DNA from: Apostichopus parvimensis
Lineage: Eukaryota; Echinodermata; Holothuroidea; Aspidochirotida; Stichopodidae
Assembly: GCA_000934455.1 (NCBI GenBank)
Contig: KN890479.1
Coordinates: 1 to 60,990, forward strand
DNA: 60,990 nucleotides
Reading direction: 5' to 3'
In this document: piece by piece, positions 55,601 through 60,990 of the stretch
How positions within the stretch are numbered: the first letter of the stretch is position 1
Layout: the number at the start of each line of letters is the position of its first letter
The notes under the pieces: generated by a model
The model's database searches: none
Told to the model about the DNA's origin: nothing
What the model saw: only the letters and a program-made list of their open reading frames with translations
Program-made: the position numbers and the translations under genes

Positions 55601-56875
55601 TGCAAATTCAACCAGTTAGGCTCCCAAAATATCTAAATATTAAAACAAAAGAAGAAGAGCCAGGATGCTGATCGACAGCCTGGAGACAAAATCAATGTAT
55701 TCCCTCCATATAGGCTTCAGTATCGTCCTGAGTTTCCTGTTTTTCTTTAGAATATTCTTCATATGTGTTTCACTATTAAATATGGTACGATTTTCTTCGA
55801 TCTCTTAAACCATAAAATGGTCAGATAATTCGTTGACCACTACTTTAAAGGGTATGAAGACTCGCGCAAAAAGAAACGTCTAATGCCGGTAATCTGACTT
55901 AGTTTCGAATGAGTTGTAACAGAAGTGTTAGACACCACCATGGATCCCAGAAAATACACACACAGCTTGCTACCATCGGTAATTAGACACTAGTGTACAG
56001 TCAGTACATACAGCTGCGGTCAATACCCACAGCAGTGTATAAACGATCAGCGATGGACATCTCAGGTCCAGCTAAAGATAACAAGGTATCACGTTTCATT
56101 ACTGTCTGCGTTTTGTAGCGACACGAACACTTGCAAGCAACAGAAAGTTCACTTTTTCAGATGGCCGCATGCGGTTTGGGGCGAGTCTTCAATGCCTTTA
56201 ATGGTATAAATCCCTTAATCATATAGGCCTATACTGTAAAGAGAAAAGCCCAAAGTCTAAAATTGTGCAAATTTGTTTGGTTTTTTTGCTACGTCAACAG
56301 TAGTCTAGTAACCTCCTGTTAAAAGTTGCAGTTTTGAAAGAATTTTGTAGAACTGATTCTGGAATCTACGTTTGTTCTCTCTGCCGTCGATGAACAATCA
56401 GCTGTTTAACCCCCACAAAGAGTGGGTAGGCCTTACCAATGCATTTGTGTAGTTGTCAGTAATTTATGAAAGCTGAAGGTTTGATGTGTTAGGACACTTT
56501 CCACAGCTTTGTGACATTTTTCCACATTTTGAAAACTGACATCTAGCTCAAACTCGATATGGTGGCACTATAATTCTGCTGAATTAAATTTAAGATAGGT
56601 GGGTGTGTCTGAAATGTGACATTTCCACATTTTATACTTTCCAACTCCAAGTGTAATTCAATGCTACCAAGATCTAAGCAAGACTAGGCCTTTACAACAA
56701 ACGTTAAAAAGCACTATGGGCGTGTGGTGGCCCTGTACTGCTGCGTTTCATTACAAACTGCCGTCCACTAGCCTAAAATATGTCTTTACTTTGTGTCACA
56801 ACACAAAACGAATGCAAAAACTACACTCATGGCATTTTACGATATTCGTTAGGGAAATGAAACCCCGCCTACCAT
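31546..56875 (-). CDS. XPO6: Exportin-6, nuclear exporter of actin-profilin
   Basis: Twenty-three coding exons on the minus strand, all with GT/AG sites and matching phases, plus a proposed ATG-only exon, give 1148 residues; human XPO6 has 1125. Similarity to vertebrate XPO6 is visible from end to end: an N-terminal LRALEVLMNEFF, an importin-beta N-terminal-type region around residues 34-100 (EELLNNFSSQQGAWHQCFYF), QLEELDDELLDDD near 490-504, VCRALSNILILPWPN near 747-761, QAFGQSFLQPDI near 1005-1016 and the end FVNDLRYFRLCNNSLPEGSI. Family members are karyopherin-beta HEAT-repeat proteins that bind RanGTP and carry actin with profilin out of the nucleus. The most divergent part is the Pro/Ser/Asp linker around 210-230. 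No frameshift or internal stop was found. Confidence 0.95.
32216..32413. mobile_element. hAT-like non-autonomous element (198 bp)
   Basis: Perfect 8-bp duplication ATCCAGGG at 32208-32215 and 32414-32421. Ends CAGAGGTGTGGG and, on the other strand, CAGTGGCATGCA are weak inverted repeats, so the element is old or internally rearranged. C-rich interior. Confidence 0.65.
32540..32770 (-). CDS. XPO6: XPO6 exon 23, residues 1039-1115
   Basis: Acceptor ATCTCCAG, donor GTAAGT. Contains FPFLNVLHQVLLGRTHELLN, EEIMLMIYNMAAVDMNQYF and SLARNFKKDD, matching human. Confidence 0.95.
33607..33705 (-). CDS. XPO6: XPO6 exon 22, residues 1006-1038
   Basis: Acceptor TTCTTCAG, donor GTAAGG. Starts AFGQSFLQPDISVFRQNMKA and ends SKSKLYDK. 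Confidence 0.95.
33919..34425. repeat. Two related fold-back repeats in one intron
   Basis: Each has arms around CATGCTTCAAA and GTACTGACAGTAT: about 33919-34070 and 34268-34425. They are diverged from one another but share arm sequences, so they are probably two insertions of one inverted-repeat family or a duplication. Confidence 0.75.
34543..34698 (-). CDS. XPO6: XPO6 exon 21, residues 954-1005
   Basis: Acceptor TTAACAG, donor GTAAAC. Reads RASPDIKPALYRLLFELLQN, then KWRYFFPTSVL and QQFIAIMQ. Confidence 0.94.
35171..35282 (-). CDS. XPO6: XPO6 exon 20, residues 916-953
   Basis: Acceptor TTTACAG, donor GTTAGT. Reads KFLNILEIIIQEPGSAFKAF and ends MDHIYPIIAE. Confidence 0.94.
35982..36041 (-). 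CDS. XPO6: XPO6 exon 19, residues 896-915 (60 bp)
   Basis: Acceptor CTTTACAG, donor GTAAGA. Reads RDQLAETIQHESTAGTRVVE. Confidence 0.9.
37046..37160 (-). CDS. XPO6: XPO6 exon 18, residues 858-895
   Basis: Acceptor TTCACCAG, donor GTTCGA. Contains MMGFYLALFQGLRVQMGIPS and ends AVFVSLFT, matching human FFLTLFRGLRVQMGVP. Confidence 0.94.
37621..38157. repeat. Pyrimidine-rich degenerate repeat with a 104-bp direct duplication
   Basis: Many variants of CCCATTACATCCACC. The last part is a clear direct duplication (about 37948-38050 and 38051-38157), which ends within about ten bases of the exon 17 donor. Confidence 0.8.
38164..38319 (-). CDS. XPO6: XPO6 exon 17, residues 806-857
   Basis: Acceptor CTCCGTAG, donor GTAATT. 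Reads VKPTIHKTLHLLSDQVESIA and contains QVCYHSLQESIQVTLHIFPI, conserved with human. Confidence 0.94.
39068..39429. mobile_element. hAT-like non-autonomous element (362 bp)
   Basis: Ends CAGTGGCGTCGCCAG and CTGGCGACACCACTG are inverted repeats with one mismatch. The 8-bp flanks are GCCTTCAA and GCCATCAA (7 of 8). Interior motif CTTAGACCCTTCTCCCCAGG is shared with the elements at 6775 and 8059. Confidence 0.85.
39725..39914 (-). CDS. XPO6: XPO6 exon 16, residues 743-805
   Basis: Acceptor TTCTTCAG, donor GTGAGT. Contains VQLIVCRALSNILILPWPNI and DQQWTARSENH, close to human VLVCRALSNILLLPWPNL. Confidence 0.95.
40364..40588. mobile_element. Small inverted-repeat element (225 bp)
   Basis: Ends TTATACAACACCT and AGGTGTTGTATAA are perfect 13-bp inverted repeats. 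No coding frame. It directly abuts the fold-back repeat at 40591. Confidence 0.65.
40591..40757. repeat. Near-palindromic fold-back repeat (about 167 bp)
   Basis: The arms starting CAAATAATGAATGGTTTCCA and ending in its complement pair over about 80 bp each, with the centre near 40674 (CTCGGCTGCGCCTCG). Nearly identical peptides are therefore read on both strands, an artefact of the palindrome. Confidence 0.92.
40840..40990. repeat. Direct duplication of about 78 bp
   Basis: Segment beginning ATTCACCCTACCCCTGCCTG occurs twice in succession with few differences, next to the exon 15 donor. Confidence 0.8.
41034..41331 (-). CDS. XPO6: XPO6 exon 15, residues 643-742
   Basis: Acceptor ATTTAG, donor GTAAGT. 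Contains LAAVQAYSHWLAQFYGETQR and LSISTTVRPTFLVELPQVQK, both strongly conserved. Ends SMSSHPTD in phase 0. Confidence 0.94.
41612..41704 (-). CDS. XPO6: XPO6 exon 14, residues 612-642
   Basis: Acceptor CTTACAG, donor GTAAGT. Reads FCQAAVYGSSSKLFLVKTAV and ends PTVLQPDLAE. Confidence 0.9.
42094..42253 (-). CDS. XPO6: XPO6 exon 13, residues 559-611
   Basis: Acceptor TCATCTAG, donor GTGAGT. Contains ECRKLHCTLRDLSTLLQAMG and FASRFENGLSLVE, aligned with human ECRKLHC-type sequence (human CRRLHCSLRDLSSLLQA). Confidence 0.94.
43074..43143 (-). CDS. XPO6: XPO6 exon 12, residues 536-558
   Basis: Acceptor TTTCATAG, donor GTACAT. Reads YPAFQENLEVYLGLGQFVID then SSE. Confidence 0.9.
43276..43754. mobile_element. 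pogo/Tigger-like non-autonomous element (about 480 bp)
   Basis: Left end CAGTAAAACCTAGAT after TA; right end GGTTTTTACTG, whose complement begins CAGTAAAAACCTGGACT. CAGTAAAACC ends are typical of pogo/Tigger elements of the Tc1/mariner group, which insert at TA. The right flank is CA, so one side of the TA duplication would be mutated. Interior repeats of the type GATCCAGATAATC. Confidence 0.65.
44197..44289 (-). CDS. XPO6: XPO6 exon 11, residues 505-535
   Basis: Acceptor CTTGTAG, donor GTGAGT. Reads EETEWQHFLRQCLEIIAKIA and ends ELLPTEAFGIL. Confidence 0.93.
44640..45430. repeat. Degenerate tandem repeat of about 17-20 bp
   Basis: Roughly 40 diverged units of the type CCAGTGGATTAAGATATAA fill the last 800 bp of the intron before exon 11 in genome order. 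Units vary between CCAGTGGATTAA, GCCAGTGGACTAA and AGTCAGTGGATTAA. No open frame and no transposon ends. Confidence 0.93.
45464..45572 (-). CDS. XPO6: XPO6 exon 10, residues 468-504
   Basis: Acceptor TTCCACAG, donor GTGAGT. Contains YRDALVSVMSELLRK and the acidic signature QLEELDDELLDDD, nearly identical to human. Confidence 0.96.
45910..46022 (-). CDS. XPO6: XPO6 exon 9, residues 431-467
   Basis: Acceptor TTGCTCAG, donor GTAATA. Starts PSEEGFFNCLDIWSVFLDYL and continues to QEGNHLID. Confidence 0.93.
46255..46690 (-). pseudogene. Tandem partial copies of XPO6 exon 8
   Basis: Three further copies of the exon-8 3' end plus adjoining intron lie downstream in the transcription direction, about 156-190 bp apart. 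The copy ending at 46602 still encodes PVVEFFALLYKYTFKQ with its GT donor; the copy near 46430-46470 encodes EFFALLYK but has lost the last codons; the one near 46255-46310 is most decayed. None keeps the 5' half of the exon, so they are unlikely to be used in frame. Confidence 0.8.
46784..46910 (-). CDS. XPO6: XPO6 exon 8, residues 388-430
   Basis: Acceptor TTCACAG, donor GTAAGA. Reads SYVEKFTDFLRLFVDVHLKR and ends PVVEFLALLYKYTFKQ. The 3' part of this exon and its donor occur again, degenerate, in the following intron (46255-46650). Confidence 0.94.
47651..48107 (-). CDS. XPO6: XPO6 exon 7, residues 236-387 (largest exon)
   Basis: Acceptor CCCTCAG, donor GTGAGA. Contains LNCLTHFFSWMPLSAHISSN, LANFGCDI and NCVPVDFEEFLLKMFQQTFQ, all closely matching human XPO6. 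A Ser-rich insert (SFSTSGSSS) sits in a variable loop. Confidence 0.95.
48780..48914 (-). CDS. XPO6: XPO6 exon 6, residues 191-235
   Basis: Acceptor TTCCAG, donor GTTGGT. Starts HILETILDKHRQLVTTSTPP and ends in a Pro/Ser/Asp/Gly-rich linker (PSPTHGDNDDGSPSH) that diverges from vertebrates, probably a disordered loop. Confidence 0.9.
49400..49870. repeat. Tandem repeat, about four copies of 132-137 bp
   Basis: Units with CCTAACATGGTACCATGCC, then a C-rich stretch, TTTCCCTCCTGTCA, ATATTAGCTAAACTG and AATAATAAATACTACTTCC. Copies two and three are most alike; the outer ones are diverged. Intronic in XPO6. Confidence 0.88.
49993..50152 (-). CDS. XPO6: XPO6 exon 5, residues 138-190
   Basis: Acceptor GTTACAG, donor GTAAAT. 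Starts LIQQQGTTSMGLQMLLTTSE and contains SPREDLSADRKEQLRKLLEE, like the human protein. Confidence 0.92.
50792..50989 (-). CDS. XPO6: XPO6 exon 4, residues 72-137
   Basis: Acceptor TTCCCAG, donor GTTTGT. Starts NLINRQWVGLPPAEKLEIRN and ends DWPHFYPDFFNNIIQ, a segment conserved in Exportin-1-like proteins. Confidence 0.95.
50990..53025 (-). other. XPO6 intron 3
   Basis: About 2 kb without exon-like sequence. Contains a short perfect hairpin near 52458-52504 (TTAACACCCAG / CTGGGTGTTAA). No transposon ends with duplications were recognised. Confidence 0.5.
53026..53138 (-). CDS. XPO6: XPO6 exon 3, residues 34-71
   Basis: Acceptor CTCTTCAG, donor GTAAGG. Starts EELLNNFSSQQGAWHQCFYF and ends YVLMYTLSVFE, the start of the importin-beta N-terminal-type domain that contacts Ran. 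Confidence 0.95.
54113..54209 (-). CDS. XPO6: XPO6 exon 2, residues 2-33
   Basis: Acceptor TCGTTTAG after a poly-T tract, donor GTAAGA. Reads ASSSEEASLRALEVLMNEFF and ends STSNQRKKDI, close to the human N-terminus. Confidence 0.92.
54210..56872 (-). other. XPO6 intron 1 (if exon 1 is correct)
   Basis: Holds TTAA-flanked element copy 3. Otherwise AT-rich and without recognised features. Confidence 0.4.
55849..56197. mobile_element. TTAA-flanked inverted-repeat element, copy 3 (349 bp)
   Basis: TTAA at 55845-55848 and 56198-56201. Starts AGGGTATGAAGACTCGCG and ends GCGAGTCTTCAATGCCT. Same orientation as copy 2 and close to it, with a small deletion (ACAAAACGTC present in copy 2 is shortened here). 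Confidence 0.85.
56873..56875 (-). CDS. XPO6: XPO6 exon 1, proposed ATG-only coding exon
   Basis: Exon 2 opens in phase 0 directly with Ala-Ser-Ser, matching position 2 of the vertebrate protein, so the initiator must lie in an upstream exon ending in ATG. At 56875-56873 the minus strand reads AAGAATG followed by GTAGGC, a usable donor, with A at -3. Other ATG-GT sites exist (for example near 55127 and 57277), so this choice is tentative. Confidence 0.4.
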
Positions 56876-59800
56876 TCTTGTCGATTAACACAGAACGGCT
56901 CCGTCGAGGAGAAGAAAACGTTGAGATGACAAATTCTCCAGTAAGGGTTTTCATATGCTGGATTCACGGTAAATAAGTTAGCTTCTTGCTGAGCCTTTAT
57001 TACTCTAGTCTACGATTAAAATCCCCTCTACCTGGATTCAGCATTGATAACGTTAGCCTTATGTAGCAGAACCAGTCTAAACCTGATATATTATATTTCC
57101 GTACGTATTCTCATCACGACGGACGTGCGCATGTGATCCACACAGAACTGCATGATATGTGATCCCAGTCTTGCCGGCGGTTGAACTTTGAAAGGTCATA
57201 ACGCAGGCGTGTGTTTCTCTAAGAAGTGTGAAAGCGTCTTTCCGATTTGTAATATTGGTGAGCAATTCTGACTATACCATCCACCCCCGCACAAATAGAG
57301 TCTTACCCCACTATTACAAACGAGAGAGGAAGGGAAGGGTAAAATTTTCTGTCTGTACGATGAAGTACGAGTCTTGAAAGAGTTGGAGCAGGAACAAAGT
57401 GACTGGGAGAAATATAATTTAAGGACATAAACGTTACGGGAAAACAGCCTTAGCCTGGAGTAGTGGGAAAGAATTGTTACTTAGTGATGCTATACAAACC
57501 TCCCACCAGTTGTAACTCGGACGGGCTATGACTGGGGTTGGGGAGGGGGGGGTAGGAAGCTTCCAAAAAGTGGGGGAGCACAACATCAGAGGGGCACTTT
57601 CTCATTCCACAACCACCACTCGTTATGCTATAAACCGATACACACCGGCCATATCACTTAAATATATATGATGTGTTAGTATGCTATCAATACTATTATG
57701 GTGCACGTGACTCTCTGTCCATCCATAATTTACAACTTTCCCCAAAAATTCATCCTGTGTTTATTGCTTTAACAAAAGTCTTTAGCAACCTCGGTTAAAT
57801 CCAAATCATCGGGCCTGAGACGTTTGCAATGTTGCAATATACCAGGATTAAACTGACGGACCAGTTGTAGTATAGAATAATATGCTAGTAGAATGAGCTG
57901 CAACATCGATTTTTTATTTATTGAGATTGTTTATTGTTTATCGTGCTACAAAAAGTTACGGGATGCCAATTTAAAAATAGCATGTACAGACTAAAAGTAA
58001 ATAATTAAAATAAAATATTAAAATTAACAAATGCTTAAGATATCCAAAAGACAGTTCTTTATCAAATGGGCACATTTTATTTGCCAGTAGGGCAAATTTG
58101 CTATTTTGGGAAAAAGTGGGGGCACTAGCCCCCAGTGCCCCCGGCTCCTACCCCCCCCCCCCCCGGGTTGGGGTGTGGCATGAAGGATGAAACAGTATTT
58201 CACCCAATAATGTACCAAAACTGAAAATCTAATAGGTTGTTTCCAGAATAATTTATTGGGGGTTGACAATGAAGGGCTAAGATCATTATGGACTCAGGCG
58301 GAGCGGTCATTGTAAAGTGAGAAAGCAGGTTTACTAAACGATATGTGTTACTTCGTTTAGTTCGTTCTAACCGAACTACATAAGTTCTTAGAATGGCTTA
58401 TCTTTTGGGACCGTGGTTGGTAGACACGTCAGCGGCGTGCACATTGTTCCAAAACTGGGGGCGGGGACATTTTCTCAATTCTGGGGTCTTTGAACAAAAG
58501 GAAACAAGAGTTTAGACGTCATATTTATTATACTAACAAAATAGGTTTATAATTAGGTCTGAACGCAAGGTTGTGATCATTTATTTATTCTTTAATATTT
58601 GAGAGAGGGTTGATGAAAAGTTGTTTTAAGATAGTGATCCCCCAAAAAAAAGCGTCAATCATATATGGCAAGTATAGGTTAGGCTCATACTGTAAAATAA
58701 CAGTGTACATAAACGTAATAAGGGTGTTATTTTGTTGTATTTATATCCGCAAAGATATGATGGTTTAATCTTTAAACCGATGACACACACAGGCCCGACT
58801 GAAAAAAAAGGCCACTGAAAACAAACAACTGCATTGTCGTGAGTTTTCGATAGTCGCCAAGATCTGTACTCCCTCAAATTGTTAACACAGCTTCATCTAC
58901 CGTGAATTCGTTATGAAAATTCGGCGACATTCTTTATCTTTCATTCCAACTGCCCCCCCCCCCCCCCTCGTACCATTGACATAGGAAACGGAGCTGAGTC
59001 AATCCTGATCCCGGCCATCCCCATTAAAACTTATATGGGTGTATGCATATATGTGGACAAGCTTTTATTTTTCTTATTTTAACAACATTTCATATTCAAA
59101 CTATTTTAACTGAGGACCTAATTATCACCTTCATCGCCTTGGTGATCCTCCAATTGATGATGTTAGGTCCTAGGGAAGAGGTTTAACAGGGAAGAAGTAT
59201 CCCATCCTCTTTGAGAAATTTGATATGATTGCAATTTTTTAAGTACTATATCTTCAAGAATTTTCCACCATCACAGCACCATCAATTTCGTTTCTTTGGA
59301 ATTCTTAGGCGACCCTCAACATTTTTGGGCGACATAACAACGGGTCGCAACCCCCAATTTGCATACAAAGGCTCTAAAAGAATGCAGGTGTAACCAACTT
59401 AACCGTCGAGACAAAGTTGAATGAGCCCGATGGAAGTGATGGACAACTCCTGGATATCACGACAATGAATTTAGACATAGCTCCACCATAACTGTTTGAT
59501 GCGAATTTGTGGTGGCGCATTATTCTTTCAACTCTTCGAAGTCAAATGATTATAACGGTTCATTATTTGTTCCTTTGTCAACTAATATCATATCTTCCTA
59601 ATGGAAAATGAATATAAGCAATAACGATTTCACGATTTAGAATGGCTCACGGTCTTCTTCAATGTAAGAATAAAGTAGAACATGAGTATAGAACAAAAGT
59701 CGAACAAACAATGATACATTCCCATAGCCTGCCCGGGGTTACACGTAGGCTACTAACAAAACTCTTTTTATATTCAACAAAAGCCGAATATCTCTCAAAA

Positions 59801-60718
59801 TACACTCCCTGACGCCTTCAGGGGTTGTATATATAGCGAACGAAACTTTGGATGTGATTCCTGGTTAAACGGTATGCAAGGTATTATTTAGTTTCTGAAC
59901 GGCACCCCCTCCCCGCCCCTCTTTAGAAAACAGATGGTCATAAAGATATGCATCCCTTATACTCAACTGAGCTATACAGACCTAATTTAGTATCTGGACC
60001 TTTACTTGGGAGAGTCGGCTTCAATTAACGACCTCAGGATCAATCCTCTATTTTTGTTTTTATTATAAAATAATTGATTTTCCTCTGGCCATTCCATAAA
60101 GGTTCATGCCTCTATACATAAATCAGTTGTTAGGGGGAAGGGGGGAGGAGTGTAGACTCCACATTTGAAATCCACGAAAGCATCCATAACAGCTCATCGA
60201 TTGAAGCAATTTTAGACCACCTTCTTAACATTGAAGAACAGAGGAAGATCTTGATCTCATTTAGTGATCAAAATCGGATTATTAAGTGAAAAAAGCAACC
60301 AAAATATATGCATGGGGTTGGTGGAGAAGACATGTTGAGACAATGGATAGTGACCAATCACCAATGCCAGAATAACATCCTCTGGAGCTGTTATAGCTTT
60401 GCATGGCATAAACTCGAAGATACATTGATATGTGTCTCGACTTGTATCTGTCACAGAGGCTCCTTGACCTTAGGGTCACCTAGACACCTCATCTGCATAT
60501 TGGAACTGACAGTCGCACGAGAGGCAGAAATTCCAAAAATATATAACATATCCGTGAAGTGATACGGTTGTGTTCTACCCAGCCCCCACCCCCCCCCTCC
60601 CTTCGTGTGTGAAGTTTAGGTCACACAGATTTCCGAGATTCACAGGAAATATCATTTGCCAACTGCAATAGGTTAAAAGGGACGTCCTGAACTTATTAAA
60701 CTTAATAGTAAAGCATAC
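56876..60718. other. Upstream flank of XPO6
   Basis: No supported gene. The stretch just upstream of the proposed ATG contains several CpGs (minus strand CTCCTCGACGGAGCCG), compatible with a 5' UTR. G/C-rich tracts near 57540, 58130-58170 and 58950 resemble fragments of the hAT-like elements, but without paired ends. Confidence 0.4.
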
Positions 60719-60886
60719 ATAGCAAACTTCGAGGAATAATGAGCAATATGAATCTCTTAGCTTTTGGAAAAATTGCTCAAATGGTTCGATACCGGAGCCG
60801 AACTTATGATTCTGGTTCTCTTGAAGTGCTATAAAAGGAACTTCAAATACCAACCAAGCAGGATCGGAACATCGTAACAACCCATT
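60719..60886 (-). CDS. Candidate exon of an unknown gene
   Basis: Between acceptor TTGACAG and donor GTATGC lie 56 codons in phase 0 on both sides, starting NGLLRCSDPAWLVFEVPFIA and including HKFGSGIEPFEQFFQKL. The composition is protein-like and the same frame is also open up to the right window edge (FGSLSNQINEQEVIKAFETF) apart from one TGA. It could be an exon of a gene lying beyond the window or a decayed transposon gene. No family recognised. Confidence 0.35.
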
Positions 60887-60990
60887 CTGTCAAGATGCAA
60901 TACCGCCACCAAAACTTGAAAAAGTTTCAAACGCCTTGATCACTTCTTGTTCGTTGATCTGATTGGATAAACTTCCAAAAAGATATGGGC

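Noticed and set aside
56716..56976. Plus-strand frame of 86 codons starting MGVWWPCTAAF
   Set aside because: No splice context, no recognised family, and it overlaps the likely 5' region of XPO6 on the other strand.
58079..58200. G-rich segment with AGTGGGGGCACTAGCCCC resembling the hAT elements
   Set aside because: I could not find paired ends or an 8-bp duplication, so it is at most a fragment.

Overview
The window looks like genomic DNA of a marine invertebrate, most likely an echinoderm. This is inferred from short exons in long AT-rich introns, many G/C homopolymer runs, and dense short inverted-repeat transposons. No prokaryotic operon, CRISPR array or rRNA gene was seen. Two multi-exon genes lie tail to tail.

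Region 1 (21-26048, plus strand) is the 3' part of a gene whose 5' end is outside the window. I can trace 19 exons, about 760 codons, almost all joined by matching splice phases, ending in TAG at 26046-26048. The product is leucine-rich and helical, like an ARM/HEAT-type alpha-solenoid. I do not recognise the family with confidence. Two places are unsettled: the end of the exon at 13134, and the stretch 20780-23197, where at least one exon is probably missing.

Region 2 (26049-31545) lies between the two stop codons. It holds a 45-bp minisatellite of 13 copies, a fold-back repeat, a copy of a dispersed repeat and probably both 3' UTRs.

Region 3 (31546-56875, minus strand) is an essentially complete exportin-6 gene (XPO6), the RanGTP-dependent exporter of actin-profilin complexes. 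I could trace 23 exons with consistent phases and close similarity to vertebrate XPO6. A proposed first coding exon holding only the ATG lies at 56873-56875. The model gives 1148 residues, against 1125 for the human protein.

Region 4 (56876-60990) is the upstream flank of XPO6. It is mostly unassigned, with weak candidate coding fragments near the right edge.

The introns are rich in non-autonomous DNA transposons. Six hAT-like elements have 8-bp target duplications (five perfect, one 7 of 8), and four of them sit in a single intron. A 350-360 bp family flanked by TTAA occurs three times, in introns of both genes. There is also a pogo-like element, several fold-back elements, and a tandem duplication of part of an XPO6 exon. 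I found no convincing new multi-gene system. The points most worth following are the unidentified solenoid gene, the transposon families, the exon-fragment duplication and the possible ATG-only exon.
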